A stretch of DNA of 64,000 nucleotides from Centipeda infelix ATCC 43532. Lineage in GTDB: Bacteria > Bacillota > Negativicutes > Selenomonadales > Selenomonadaceae. The position numbers were made by a program, and so were the translations under genes. A model generated the notes under the pieces. The model was not told the DNA's origin, made no database searches, and worked only from the letters and a program-made list of their open reading frames with translations. The stretch covers positions 277,217 to 341,216 of the forward strand of contig NZ_JH376799.1 of assembly GCF_000234095.1 (NCBI RefSeq). The letters run 5' to 3'. Positions 18,025 through 26,168 of the stretch are shown piece by piece. How positions within the stretch are numbered: the stretch's first letter is position 1; the number at the start of each line of letters is the position of its first letter.

Positions 18025-20615
18025 GCCTGCCCTGCCTCCTTCCGCGCCTGTTCCTGCAGACGATAGAGTGTATTCATCGCCTCAAGCGGCGTCATGGTCA
18101 TGATGTCCAGTGTTCTAAGCTCATCGAGGGTACCGTCCGCAAAGAGGGATGCCATTCCCTCGGCAGGCGGCATTTCCTGCGTGTTTGCGGCGGGTATCTC
18201 TGCGCCGGCAGACGCGGATTCCTTCTGTTCGAGTGCGTGCAGGATCTCCTCTGCACGCGCCGTCACCTTCGGCGGCAGTCCCGCGAGGCGAGCAACGTGA
18301 ATACCGTAGGACTTGTCCGCCGCACCTGCGACGATGCGGCGCAGGAATGCGACATTCTTCCCCTTTTCGCGCACGGCGATGCAGTAGTTGCGGATGCGCT
18401 CGTTTTCCATCTCCGTGAGCTCGTGGTAATGCGTTGCAAAGAGGGTTTTGGCATGAATATATTTGTCAATATGCTCCACAACAGCACGCGCGATGCTCAT
18501 GCCGTCGAACGTACTCGTACCGCGCCCGATCTCATCGAGGATGACGAGACTGTCCTTCGTTGCCTCGCGCAGGATCTGCGCGACCTCGTTCATCTCCACC
18601 ATGAAGGTGCTCTGCCCGCTCACGAGATCGTCGCTCGCGCCGATACGCGTGAAGATGCGGTCGACGGGTGCGATCTCTGCCGCGCGTGCGGGGACGAAGC
18701 TGCCGATCTGCGCCATGAGTGTAAGCAGTGCAACCTGCCGCATATAGGTGGACTTGCCCGCCATATTCGGCCCCGTAATCAGCATTGTCTCCGTCCCGCC
18801 GTGGCTGAGGTCGGTATCGTTCGGGACGAATACCTCGCGCTGCAGCAGTCGCTCTACGAGCGGGTGACGTCCGTCCCGTATGAGGATCGCGCCGTTTGTC
18901 GTTACCTGCGGGCGCACATAGCGATAGTTTGCCGCCGCCTTGGCAAGGCTCTGGAGGACATCGACACGCGCAATCGCACGCGCGACGTTCTGGATGGGAA
19001 CAAGCTGCGCCCGCACCTGCTCGCGCAATTCCGTGAAAATATGATACTCAAGCGCGGTGATCTTCTCCTGCGCTCCGAGGATCTTCGCCTCAAAGGCCTT
19101 CAGTTCCTCGGTGATGAAGCGTTCCGTATTGGCAAGCGTCTGCTTGCGGATGTAGTCGGCGGGTACTTGGTCGCGCCCGCTATGGCGCACCTCGATGTAG
19201 TAGCCGAAGACCTTGTTGTAGCCGATCTTGAGCGTCTTGATGCCCGTGCGCATGCGCTCGCGCTCCTCCATCTCCTGCAGCAGGGCTTTGCTGTCGTGGG
19301 AAAAGGCGTGCAGTTCGTCGAGCGCCGCATCATAGCCCGCGCGAATGATGCCGCCATCCCGCACGGAGAGTCCCGGCTCGTCCACAATCGCACGTTCGAG
19401 TGTGTTGCGGAGGTCGTCGAAGGTCTCAATGGATGCGTGCGCACGCGTGAGGAGACTGGTCGCCGCCGTACCGAGGATTTCGCGGACGGCGGGGAGTGCC
19501 GCAAGGGAAACGCGCAGAGCAACGAGGTCGCGTGCGTTCGCCGTCTGCGTCTCGATGCGCGTGAGCAGACGCTCAAAGTCATAGACTGAGCGCAGGTGCT
19601 CACGCAGACTGCCGCGCAGCGGTGCGTTCTCCACGAGTTCCGCAACAGCACCGAGCCGCGCATCAATCCGATGCGGGGTCAGAAGCGGATGCTCAAGCCA
19701 CGCCTTGAGGAGACGGGTTCCCATCGGCGTGCGCGTAAAATCGAGCACGTCGAAAAGCGTGTTCTTCTTGCCGCCGTCGCGCAGACTACGTGTGATCTCA
19801 AGGTTGCGCAGCGTGTAGGTGTCGAGCTGCATCGTATCCGCTGCATCGAGGAAGGAAAGGCGGTTCAGCTGCGAGAGATCCGCCATTACCGTATCGTGGA
19901 GGTAGCGCAGGAGGGTTGCGACTGCCGTCCGTGCGCCCGCATCCGTCGGAATCTCGGCAGCGGGAAAATGCTGCGCGAGGAGCTCATCGCTTTCTATCGT
20001 CGGTACAGTCGCGACAGCGCAGTGCGGAAGACGCTGTGTGAGAAACGCTCGCACCGTGTCCGCGAGGGAGAAGCCGTCCGTCATCAGAAGTTCTGCCGTC
20101 ATACGACGGTAGAGTTCGTCGAGAATCTGCTGCGCCGCCGTCTCACCCGCATAGGAGGCGTAGAATGTCTCACCCGTAGAGATATCTGCTCCCGCAAGGA
20201 AGAACGTCCCGTCGTTCGTTTCGTGAAGCAGCGTGATATAGATATTCGATGCGTCGCGCAGCACCTCGTCCGAGAGTGCCGTGCCGGGGGTCACGACCTT
20301 CACCACCTCGCGGTGCGTCAGCCCCTTTGCCTTCGGGTCGCCAATCTGCTCGGCGATTGCGACCTTGAACCCCTTTGCGACGAGGCGTGCGATGTAGCTG
20401 TCCGCCGCATGATAGGGCACACCGCACATGGGACTTTTGTCGAGATCGCCGCTGCGGCTCGTGAGCGTCAGTCCGAGCTCCTTTGCCGCCACCTTTGCAT
20501 CGTCAAAGAACATCTCATAGAAGTCGCCGAGACGAAAGAAGAGCAGTTCGTTCGGATGTGCCTGCTTCGCGGAGAGATATTGCTGCATCATCGGCGTGAC
20601 GTTCTGCGCGTCCAT
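18021..20615 (-). CDS. mutS: DNA mismatch repair protein MutS
   Basis: Recognises mismatches and small loops in DNA. 864 residues, standard MutS1 length. The mismatch-wedge segment is FFRLGDFYEMFFDDA (Phe-X-Glu), the Walker A is TGPNMAGKSTYMRQ (~620) and the Walker B/signature region is DEIGRGTSTFDGMSIA. Starts at ATG 20615 behind AGGAGG and heads the operon mutS-mutL-methyltransferase. A 195-bp spacer upstream, before miaB's stop, contains a REP-like double hairpin and no clear promoter. Confidence 0.98.
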   Translation of the reverse strand: MDAQNVTPMMQQYLSAKQAHPNELLFFRLGDFYEMFFDDAKVAAKELGLTLTSRSGDLDKSPMCGVPYHAADSYIARLVAKGFKVAIAEQIGDPKAKGLTHREVVKVVTPGTALSDEVLRDASNIYITLLHETNDGTFFLAGADISTGETFYASYAGETAAQQILDELYRRMTAELLMTDGFSLADTVRAFLTQRLPHCAVATVPTIESDELLAQHFPAAEIPTDAGARTAVATLLRYLHDTVMADLSQLNRLSFLDAADTMQLDTYTLRNLEITRSLRDGGKKNTLFDVLDFTRTPMGTRLLKAWLEHPLLTPHRIDARLGAVAELVENAPLRGSLREHLRSVYDFERLLTRIETQTANARDLVALRVSLAALPAVREILGTAATSLLTRAHASIETFDDLRNTLERAIVDEPGLSVRDGGIIRAGYDAALDELHAFSHDSKALLQEMEERERMRTGIKTLKIGYNKVFGYYIEVRHSGRDQVPADYIRKQTLANTERFITEELKAFEAKILGAQEKITALEYHIFTELREQVRAQLVPIQNVARAIARVDVLQSLAKAAANYRYVRPQVTTNGAILIRDGRHPLVERLLQREVFVPNDTDLSHGGTETMLITGPNMAGKSTYMRQVALLTLMAQIGSFVPARAAEIAPVDRIFTRIGASDDLVSGQSTFMVEMNEVAQILREATKDSLVILDEIGRGTSTFDGMSIARAVVEHIDKYIHAKTLFATHYHELTEMENERIRNYCIAVREKGKNVAFLRRIVAGAADKSYGIHVARLAGLPPKVTARAEEILHALEQKESASAGAEIPAANTQEMPPAEGMASLFADGTLDELRTLDIMTMTPLEAMNTLYRLQEQARKEAGQA

Positions 20616-20670
20616 AACGAACCTCCTAAATTATGTGATAGAAACAAAAATAACAGTGCATTGTTCAAAG

Positions 20671-20730
20671 CGCCCCCACCGTCACGCTGACGCGTGCCAC
20701 CTCCCCCGCTGTGGCAGGGGAGGCTTTGGG
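20671..20730. repeat. REP-like double-hairpin repeat, copy 1
   Basis: Two hairpins in 60 bp: CACGC-TGAC-GCGTG (20683-20696) and a CCTCCCC/GGGGAGG stem (20700-20723). It matches, by eye, the arrangement at 43176-43236: a CCCC run, first palindrome, C-rich second palindrome, then GGCTTTrGGG. A further GC-rich palindromic stretch continues to ~20780. It lies between mutS and miaB. Confidence 0.65.
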
Positions 20731-20810
20731 GCATGCGGCAATTACGCCATATTAGCTTCCCTCGTCGATACGGGGGAATTAGTGAGTGAACCGATCCGAT
20801 AGAGGTACTC

Positions 20811-22124
20811 CTATGAAATGATCTCGCCCTTCAGCACCCATGTCTGAGGCTGCGTGATCTTCACCTGCACAAAGTCACCTTCACACTCCGCACCGTGCGG
20901 AAAGAGCACAATCTTGTTCGTGCGCGTGCGTCCGCTCCAAACGGTCGGGTCGTTCTTGCTCGCCCCCTCGACCATAACCTCAAGCGTCGCACCGCGAAGA
21001 CGGTCATTGATCGCGCGGCTGATCGCATTTTGCTCCTCCATGAGGGCGTTCAGGCGTGCGTGCTTCACATCATCGGAGACTTGGCACTCCATGGTCGCAG
21101 CAGGCGTGCCCGAACGCTTCGAGTAGAGGAAGGTATATGCCGAGTCGTAGCGCATCTCACGCAGGAATGCAAGCATCTCCGCAAAGTCCTCATCCGTCTC
21201 CCCCGGAAACCCGACGATGAGATCGGTCGTCAGGCTCGCGTTTGGCAGCGCCTCACGCACGCGCTGTGCACGCTCGCGGTACTTCTCCACCGTGTAGACG
21301 CGGTTCATCGCCTTGAGAATGCGGTTGCTGCCGTACTGTACGGGCAGATGGATGTGCTCACAGATATGCTGTCCGTTCTTGATGGTATCAATCAGCTTGT
21401 CGCTGATGTCCTTCGGATGTGAGGTCATAAAGCGCACGCGGCGAATGCCCTCCACCTCGTCCACCATGCGCAGGAGGTCGGCAAAATCCGCCTGTTTGTG
21501 GTCTTTGCCGTACGAGTTCACATTCTGCCCGAGCAGCGTCACCTCGGTATAGCCCTCCGCGACCGCACGGCGCACCTCCGCCACGATCTCCTCGGGCGCA
21601 CGGCTGCGCTCACGTCCGCGCACATAGGGTACGATGCAGTAGGTACAGTAGTTGTTGCAGCCGTACATGATGGGCACCCACGCAGAAAACTTGCCGCCGC
21701 GTGCAACGGGCAGATTCTCCGCAATCGTCTTGTCTGCAAGTGTCACGTCCACCACAGGCGAATGCTCTGCCTCGATCTCCGCGACGATACGGGCAAGCTC
21801 CTGCACCTTTCCCGTCCCGAGCACGAAGTCGATGTGCGGTGCGCGGCGCATGAGGTTATCCCCCTCCTTCTGTGCCATGCAGCCCGCAATGCCAAAGATC
21901 AGCTTCGGATTTTTTTCCTTGATCTTCTTGATCTCGCCGATCTTCCCATAGACCTTGTCCTCTGCCGTCTCGCGCACGCAGCAGGTGTTGATGAGGATCA
22001 CATCCGCCGTCTCCATCTCCTCCGTGCGCTCATAGCCCGCGCCCTGCAGCTGTCCCTCCATGCGCTCCGCATCAGCAATGTTCATCTGGCAGCCATAGAC
22101 GAGTATCTTGTAACGTCCCCGCAT
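20811..22124 (-). CDS. miaB: tRNA-2-methylthio-N6-isopentenyladenosine37 synthase MiaB
   Basis: Radical-SAM methylthiotransferase that modifies A37 of tRNAs reading UNN codons. 437 residues: N-terminal UPF0004 domain with cluster cysteines (VYGCQMNIADAE, NTCCVRE, GCMAQ), radical SAM core CNNYCTYCIVPYVRGRERSR with its CX3CX2C, and a C-terminal TRAM domain. ATG 22124 follows GAGAGGAAA; longer in-frame extensions upstream do not fit the family. It lies downstream of tRNA-Gly and tRNA-Cys, separated from them by a terminator. Confidence 0.97.
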   Translation of the reverse strand: MRGRYKILVYGCQMNIADAERMEGQLQGAGYERTEEMETADVILINTCCVRETAEDKVYGKIGEIKKIKEKNPKLIFGIAGCMAQKEGDNLMRRAPHIDFVLGTGKVQELARIVAEIEAEHSPVVDVTLADKTIAENLPVARGGKFSAWVPIMYGCNNYCTYCIVPYVRGRERSRAPEEIVAEVRRAVAEGYTEVTLLGQNVNSYGKDHKQADFADLLRMVDEVEGIRRVRFMTSHPKDISDKLIDTIKNGQHICEHIHLPVQYGSNRILKAMNRVYTVEKYRERAQRVREALPNASLTTDLIVGFPGETDEDFAEMLAFLREMRYDSAYTFLYSKRSGTPAATMECQVSDDVKHARLNALMEEQNAISRAINDRLRGATLEVMVEGASKNDPTVWSGRTRTNKIVLFPHGAECEGDFVQVKITQPQTWVLKGEIIS

Positions 22125-22159
22125 TCGTTTCCTCTCATTTACACAGTCATACAGATAGT

Positions 22160-22188
22160 AAAAAAGTCTGGAAGAAATCCTTCCAGAC
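22160..22188 (-). terminator. Terminator after tRNA-Cys
   Basis: Minus-strand 9-bp stem GTCTGGAAG/CTTCCAGAC (22188-22166) followed by TTTTTT. It ends the tRNA-Gly-tRNA-Cys transcript. Confidence 0.9.
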
Positions 22189-22200
22189 CGCATTTCATAT

Positions 22201-22274
22201 TGGAGGCGACACCCAGAATCGAACTGGGGATAAAGGTTTTGCAGACCTCGGCCTTACCACTTGGCTATGTCGCC
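22201..22274 (-). tRNA. tRNA-Cys (GCA)
   Basis: 74 nt including an encoded CCA. Acceptor stem GGCGACA/TGTCGCC, anticodon loop CTGCAAA giving GCA, T-loop GTTCGATTC. Second of two tRNAs in the unit; six bases separate it from tRNA-Gly. Confidence 0.96.
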
Positions 22275-22280
22275 GAAAGA

Positions 22281-22355
22281 TGGAGCGGAAAACGAGGCTC
22301 GAACTCGCGACCCCCACCTTGGCAAGGTGGTGCTCTACCACTGAGCTACTTCCGC
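22281..22355 (-). tRNA. tRNA-Gly (GCC)
   Basis: 75 nt including encoded CCA. Acceptor GCGGAAG pairs with the 3' CTTTTCCGC-type strand, the anticodon loop is TTGCCAA (anticodon GCC), and the T-loop is GTTCGAGCC. First of two tRNAs behind a consensus promoter. Confidence 0.96.
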
Positions 22356-22392
22356 ACAAAATCTTCCTGTGCCGCATGAGCGATACTTAGAT

Positions 22393-22421
22393 ATTATATC
22401 TGCACGAGGAGGTTCTGTCAA
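22393..22421 (-). promoter_or_regulatory. Consensus promoter of the tRNA-Gly/Cys unit
   Basis: Minus-strand TTGACA (22421-22416), 17 bp, TATAAT (22398-22393): a perfect sigma-A promoter, as expected for stable RNA. Confidence 0.92.
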
Positions 22422-22494
22422 GGAGAAAATTCCCGCAATGAACCGCCTTTCCACAAAAATCGACAAGATTTTTTTCATAAATGGGCGTAAATAT

Positions 22495-22523
22495 TTGACA
22501 GGTACATCTACTTCTGCAATAAT
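22495..22523 (+). promoter_or_regulatory. Promoter of brnQ
   Basis: TTGACA (22495-22500), 17 bp, AATAAT (22518-22523). Transcription would begin near 22530, downstream of the in-frame ATG at 22522, which excludes that ATG as the start for this transcript. An inverted repeat AAAAATC/GATTTTT (22455-22473) lies 21 bp upstream of the -35 and could be an operator. Confidence 0.8.
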
Positions 22524-22581
22524 GAAAGATAATACTTTTTATGCTGTTGTATGTGTATTTTTATATTTGGAGGGAACTGCC

Positions 22582-23925
22582 ATAAACGCACTCAAAAAGA
22601 AAGACCTCTTGACGCTTGGATTTATGATGTTTTCCATCTACTTCGGCGCAGGTAATCTGATCTTCCCGCCCGCACTCGGACAGGCGGCGGGCGATCACAC
22701 ACTGCTTGCGATGCTTGGATTTATGACAACGGGCATCGGACTTCCGCTCCTCGGCATCACGGCGATTGCGCTCGCGGGCGGGGAGTACGTTTCCCTTCTG
22801 CACACAAAGACATGGCCGCTGTTCGCGACAACACTGCTCGTCATTCTCTATCTCATCATCGGTCCGCTCTTTGCAATGCCGCGTACGGGTGCGGTCTCAT
22901 TCGAGATCGGTATACGCCCCTTTCTCGCCGAGGACAATCTCGCGCTCGGACAGCTGATCTATACGGCGATTTTTTTCGCGGCATCCTACTATCTCGCACT
23001 GAATCCGAACAAGATCATCGATCGCGTGGGCAAGATGCTGACGCCGGCACTCCTGCTCGTCCTGCTCATCCTCTTTGTGCAGGCATTTCATGCGCCGCTC
23101 GGGAATGTACTTGAACCGACCGGGAACTACATCGACGCACCATTTGCACAGGGATTCCAAGACGGTTATCAGACGATGGATCTGCTCGCCTCCATCGCCA
23201 TCGGCGCACTCGTGACGAATGCCGTCCGTCTGCGCGGAATCACGGACAGCCGCGCCATCGGAGCTGCGTGTCTCGTCTCCGGTCTCATCACCGTTACTCT
23301 CATGGCAATTGTCTACGGCTCGCTCGCCTACATCGGCACGACGAGTGCCTCGGTACTCAGTCACTCGGAAAACGGCGGGCAGATTCTCTCGGGCGCGGTT
23401 GGTATCTTCTTCGGCTCTGCGGGAAATCTCCTGCTCGCCGTCATCATCGCGCTCGCGTGCCTGACTACGTGCTGCGGCATCACCTCAAGCGCGGCGATGT
23501 TCTTCAACAAGCTGCTGAAGGGACGCATCTCATACGAGCGGCTGCTGCTCCTCTCGATTCTGTTCAGCTTTGCGGCATCAAATGTCGGTCTGACGCAGAT
23601 CATCGCACTCGCCATTCCCTTCCTCGTTGTGATTTATCCGCTCGTCATCGTCTTCGTCATCCTCTCGCTCTTTGACCGCGTCATCGGCTGGCGCAGAAGC
23701 ATCTATCAGGGAGCAATGGCGCTGACGCTCGTGTTCTCGCTGATCGACGGTCTGCATGCGGCAGGTCTGTCAAATGCCCCAATGCACGCGCTGCTCGTAG
23801 AGTACATTCCGTTCTACGCGATTATGATGGGCTGGATCTGTCCCGCTGTTGTCGGAGCAGTTCTCGGCTTTGCCATCTCACTGTTTCAGACTGCGCCTGT
23901 GCCCGCAGAGGAGGCACATACATAA
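22582..23925 (+). CDS. brnQ: Branched-chain amino acid carrier BrnQ, apparent AUA start
   Basis: Inner-membrane Na+- or H+-coupled carrier for leucine, isoleucine and valine. About 12 hydrophobic helices and LIVCS-family signatures (FGAGNLIFPPALGQ near the N-terminus, GITSSAAMFF in the middle). Homologues begin a few residues before KKDLLTLGF. That position is ATA at 22582, 8 bp behind a clear GGAGGG, and no in-frame ATG or GTG is suitably placed after the promoter. Used this way the protein is 447 residues. TTG 22567 lies within the Shine-Dalgarno region; ATG 22522 lies upstream of the expected transcript start. A sequence error (ATG read as ATA) is the main alternative. The ATA overlaps the TAA of a possible 14-codon leader ORF (22541-22585). 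Confidence 0.88.
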   Translation: MNALKKKDLLTLGFMMFSIYFGAGNLIFPPALGQAAGDHTLLAMLGFMTTGIGLPLLGITAIALAGGEYVSLLHTKTWPLFATTLLVILYLIIGPLFAMPRTGAVSFEIGIRPFLAEDNLALGQLIYTAIFFAASYYLALNPNKIIDRVGKMLTPALLLVLLILFVQAFHAPLGNVLEPTGNYIDAPFAQGFQDGYQTMDLLASIAIGALVTNAVRLRGITDSRAIGAACLVSGLITVTLMAIVYGSLAYIGTTSASVLSHSENGGQILSGAVGIFFGSAGNLLLAVIIALACLTTCCGITSSAAMFFNKLLKGRISYERLLLLSILFSFAASNVGLTQIIALAIPFLVVIYPLVIVFVILSLFDRVIGWRRSIYQGAMALTLVFSLIDGLHAAGLSNAPMHALLVEYIPFYAIMMGWICPAVVGAVLGFAISLFQTAPVPAEEAHT

Positions 23926-23968
23926 AAAATGGGTTGCCGCATGAACTTCATGCAGCAACCCATTTTTT
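23924..23968. terminator. Bidirectional terminator between brnQ and dedA
   Basis: Stem AAAAAATGGGTTGC/GCAACCCATTTTTT around a ~17-nt loop; A- and T-runs serve both convergent genes. The dedA stop codon lies within the 3' arm. Confidence 0.9.
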
Positions 23969-24578
23969 AATGCAGGTGACGCTTCTTTTTCTTCTTCCAT
24001 TTAAGATAGAAGTAAATAATGGCGATGGCGGAACAGATGACGAAGATAAGGCTCGCCTCGTGACCGTACTCCATGAGATCCGTCCAGTTCTCGCCGAGCA
24101 TCATGCCGGCATAGAGAATCGCCGCCGTCCACGGAAGTGAGCCCGCGATGGTGTAGGTAAAAAATCGCTTTGGATCGACGCGTGCAAATCCCGCCGGCAG
24201 CGAGATGAATGTGCGGATGACGGGCAGCATACGGCTGAAGAACACAGCCTTGAGCCCGTAGCGGTCAAACCAGTCCTGTGCCGTATCGACGTGGGATTTC
24301 TTGATGAAGAAGTATTTCCCGTATTGATCTACGAACGGGCGACCGCCGCGTGCACCGACCTCGTAGGCAAAAATCGAGCCGAGCAGCCCGCCGACCATGC
24401 CCGCAAGCAGCGCTCCCGAGAATGTCATGTGCCCCGCAGAGACAAGGCAGCCCGCAAACCCGAGGATGAGCTCACTCGGAATCGGAATGCAGGCGTTTTC
24501 TGCCGCCATGAGTACGGCGACGGCGACGTAGCCCCACGACGCGATGAACGAGAGAAACATCTGAGAGAAATATTCCAC
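23967..24578 (-). CDS. DedA-family membrane protein
   Basis: 203-residue DedA/SNARE-associated-like membrane protein; recent work on the family points to lipid (undecaprenyl-phosphate or phospholipid) translocation and envelope homeostasis. Signatures seen: ENACIPIPSELILGFAG near the N-terminus and FFSRMLPVIRTFISLPAGFA (~120-139) with the conserved Arg residues; four to five hydrophobic helices and a lysine/histidine-rich C-terminus. GTG 24578 is chosen because it follows GAAGGAGA at normal spacing; an upstream in-frame ATG lacks a site. The role of this member is not established. Confidence 0.9.
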   Translation of the reverse strand: MEYFSQMFLSFIASWGYVAVAVLMAAENACIPIPSELILGFAGCLVSAGHMTFSGALLAGMVGGLLGSIFAYEVGARGGRPFVDQYGKYFFIKKSHVDTAQDWFDRYGLKAVFFSRMLPVIRTFISLPAGFARVDPKRFFTYTIAGSLPWTAAILYAGMMLGENWTDLMEYGHEASLIFVICSAIAIIYFYLKWKKKKKRHLH

Positions 24579-24617
24579 AGCAAAATCTCCTTCGTGTATA
24601 CACAAGAACTTCCCTAC

Positions 24618-24650
24618 AAAAAAATCCCCAGTGCACTGCTGTACTGGAGA
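24618..24650 (-). terminator. Terminator after the tRNA-Glu/Asp/Phe unit
   Basis: Minus-strand stem TCTCCAGT/ACTGGGGA (one G-U pair) followed by TTTTTTT, 14 bp past tRNA-Phe. Confidence 0.85.
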
Positions 24651-24663
24651 TTCAAATCCAAGG

Positions 24664-24739
24664 TGGTGCCTCAGAGCGGAATCGAACCACTGACACGGGG
24701 ATTTTCAGTCCCCTGCTCTACCAACTGAGCTACCGAGGC
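24664..24739 (-). tRNA. tRNA-Phe (GAA)
   Basis: 76 nt including encoded CCA. Acceptor GCCTCGG/CTGAGGC, anticodon loop CTGAAAA (GAA), T-loop GTTCGATTC. Last tRNA of a three-gene unit. Confidence 0.96.
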
Positions 24740-24750
24740 AAAAGGAAAAA

Positions 24751-24827
24751 TGGCGACCCGGATGGGACTTGAACCCACGACCTCCGCCGTGACAGGGCGG
24801 CATTCTAACCAACTAAACTACCGGGCC
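24751..24827 (-). tRNA. tRNA-Asp (GTC)
   Basis: 77 nt including encoded CCA. Acceptor GGCCCGG/CCGGGTC, discriminator G, anticodon loop CTGTCAC (GTC), T-loop GTTCAAGTC. Confidence 0.96.
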
Positions 24828-24832
24828 ATATC

Positions 24833-24907
24833 TGGTGACGCGTACGGGATTCGAACCCGTGAAGCCGCCGTGAAAGGGCGGTGTCTTAACCACTTGACCA
24901 ACGCGCC
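24833..24907 (-). tRNA. tRNA-Glu (TTC)
   Basis: 75 nt including encoded CCA. Acceptor GGCGCGT/ACGCGTC, anticodon stem CCGCC/GGCGG with loop CTTTCAC (TTC), T-loop GTTCGAATC. First tRNA of the unit. Confidence 0.96.
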
Positions 24908-24967
24908 GAACATCATGAGAAACGGCGGAACACCCGCGGGGGTATCCGCCGCTCACTCACGAAGGCA

Positions 24968-24996
24968 ATTATATGAGATTTTTGACCGCTTGTCAA
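24968..24996 (-). promoter_or_regulatory. Consensus promoter of the tRNA-Glu/Asp/Phe unit
   Basis: Minus-strand TTGACA (24996-24991), 17 bp, TATAAT (24973-24968). Between it and tRNA-Glu is a hairpin-forming GGCGGATACCCC... leader that would be removed during processing. Confidence 0.92.
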
Positions 24997-25052
24997 CATC
25001 TTTTATTTGCGCTATAATCATATGGTTTTTGAGCTGCAACGTCACCCATTCC

Positions 25053-25880
25053 TTAGATGTTGAGGCTGCTGCCGAGGTTCGCCCACTGAACATCTGCGGC
25101 GTACTCCTCAAGTTCGGGCAGCTTCTCCATGAGATAGGAATTCGTGACGCGCACGAATGTCCCTTTCATGCCGAGCGACTTCGACTCGATGACACCCGCA
25201 GACTCGAACTTACGCAGCGCATTGACGATAACCGAGCGCGTGATCTTCGCATCGTCGGCGATGCGCGAGGCGATCAGTCTGCCCTCGAACTTCCCCTGGC
25301 TTGCGAGTTCCTGCAGAATCGCGTGTGCAGCCTTGCGTTCGGAGTACGAGAGTGTTTCCACAGCGATGCGTACCGCCTCGCGCTGACGCGCCTCGATCTC
25401 GCTCTTCTGTGCCGCATCGCGCAGCATCTCCATGCCGACGACGGTTGCGCCATACTCGGAGAGCAGGAGGTCAGGATCTCCAAACTCCTTTTTGCCGCTT
25501 GCCACAACGAGAGTCCCCAGTCTGCGTCGCGGACCGTAAATCGGCGTGATAACAATGTTCTGCCCGCGGAACAAGTCCGCCATCTCTTTTTCGTAGGGCG
25601 CCCCCTCTGCATCCACGCGGATGTTTGCGTGCGTCTCCTCCAACCGATTGAGCCAATCGACATACTTGCGCGGGAACTGTCCCAGCTCAATCGCCTCGTT
25701 CATCATGAGGTCGTCATCATCAAAGAGCGCGTATCCGCAAATTTTACCGCTCTCATCCGTGATATAGACGTTCGCCTCAAGTACATTGCTCAACACGCGC
25801 GATATTCCGTCGTACTCAACGCTCTCCGAGCGCTGGAGCAACCGATTGATCTGCCGTGTCTTTCCCAACAATGACAGCAT
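25053..25880 (-). CDS. codY: GTP- and branched-chain-amino-acid-sensing repressor CodY
   Basis: Global nutritional regulator. 275 residues: N-terminal GAF-type sensor (~1-155) that binds Ile/Val/Leu, a linker, and a C-terminal winged HTH (GRLIASRIADDAKITRSVIV, NALRKFESAGVIESKSLGM). ATG 25880 (MLSLLGKTRQINRLLQ) follows GAGGGGGA; the longer in-frame reading upstream runs through the promoter. Here codY stands alone rather than with xerC-hslVU as in Bacillus. The nearby brnQ and ilvE are typical members of CodY regulons. A candidate CodY box overlaps its own promoter. Confidence 0.96.
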   Translation of the reverse strand: MLSLLGKTRQINRLLQRSESVEYDGISRVLSNVLEANVYITDESGKICGYALFDDDDLMMNEAIELGQFPRKYVDWLNRLEETHANIRVDAEGAPYEKEMADLFRGQNIVITPIYGPRRRLGTLVVASGKKEFGDPDLLLSEYGATVVGMEMLRDAAQKSEIEARQREAVRIAVETLSYSERKAAHAILQELASQGKFEGRLIASRIADDAKITRSVIVNALRKFESAGVIESKSLGMKGTFVRVTNSYLMEKLPELEEYAADVQWANLGSSLNI

Positions 25881-25965
25881 CTGAATCCCCCTCTTTCTCA
25901 AGCTGTCCGCACAGCCTGAAACAAATAACCACACCCCGTATAAAGACATTTTTCCTTCTATAAAT

Positions 25966-25993
25966 ATAATACTACTTTTTTTCCAAATTTCAA
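25966..25993 (-). promoter_or_regulatory. codY promoter with overlapping CodY-box-like site
   Basis: Minus-strand TTGAAA (25993-25988) and TATTAT (25971-25966), 16-bp spacer. The 15-mer at 25986-26000 matches the published CodY box (AATTTTCWGAAAATT) at 11 of 15 positions and covers the -35, suggesting autorepression. The leader to ATG 25880 is ~80 nt. Confidence 0.5.
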
Positions 25994-26087
25994 GAAAAAC
26001 TTGAATGTTTTTCATCTTTCAGCGATAAAATCCTACTATCATCCCATAGCCTCATGCGATAGTTTGTGAAAAAATTTTTTCAGTGTC

Positions 26088-26116
26088 TTGCCTAATGGAT
26101 GGAATCATAGTATAAT
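26088..26116 (+). promoter_or_regulatory. Promoter of rpmB
   Basis: TTGCCT (26088-26093), 17 bp, TATAAT (26111-26116). The leader to ATG 26169 is ~46 nt. Confidence 0.8.
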
Positions 26117-26168
26117 ATCACGGTATTGCGCGTGACTTGAGTGAAGTACGCGTCGAGGAGGTGTAGCA

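Noticed and set aside
16189-18066. Long plus-strand open frame (625 codons) opposite mutL
   Set aside because: Exact antisense shadow of a well-supported gene in GC-rich DNA; arginine/histidine-rich product, no Shine-Dalgarno, no recognisable domain. The same applies to long open frames opposite glmM, ilvE, htpG and the ribosomal genes.
22369-22581. N-terminal extension of BrnQ from upstream starts, including ATG 22522
   Set aside because: The region contains the brnQ promoter and, further up, the tRNA promoter on the other strand; homologues do not have the extension.
22201-24907. CRISPR array suggested by repeated short blocks around 22.2 and 24.7 kb
   Set aside because: The repeated blocks are tRNA genes (five in all) with shared T-loop and CCA sequences, not direct repeats with spacers.
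25881-26015. 45-residue extension of CodY
   Set aside because: Runs through the codY promoter; ATG 25880 has a good Shine-Dalgarno and the family N-terminus.
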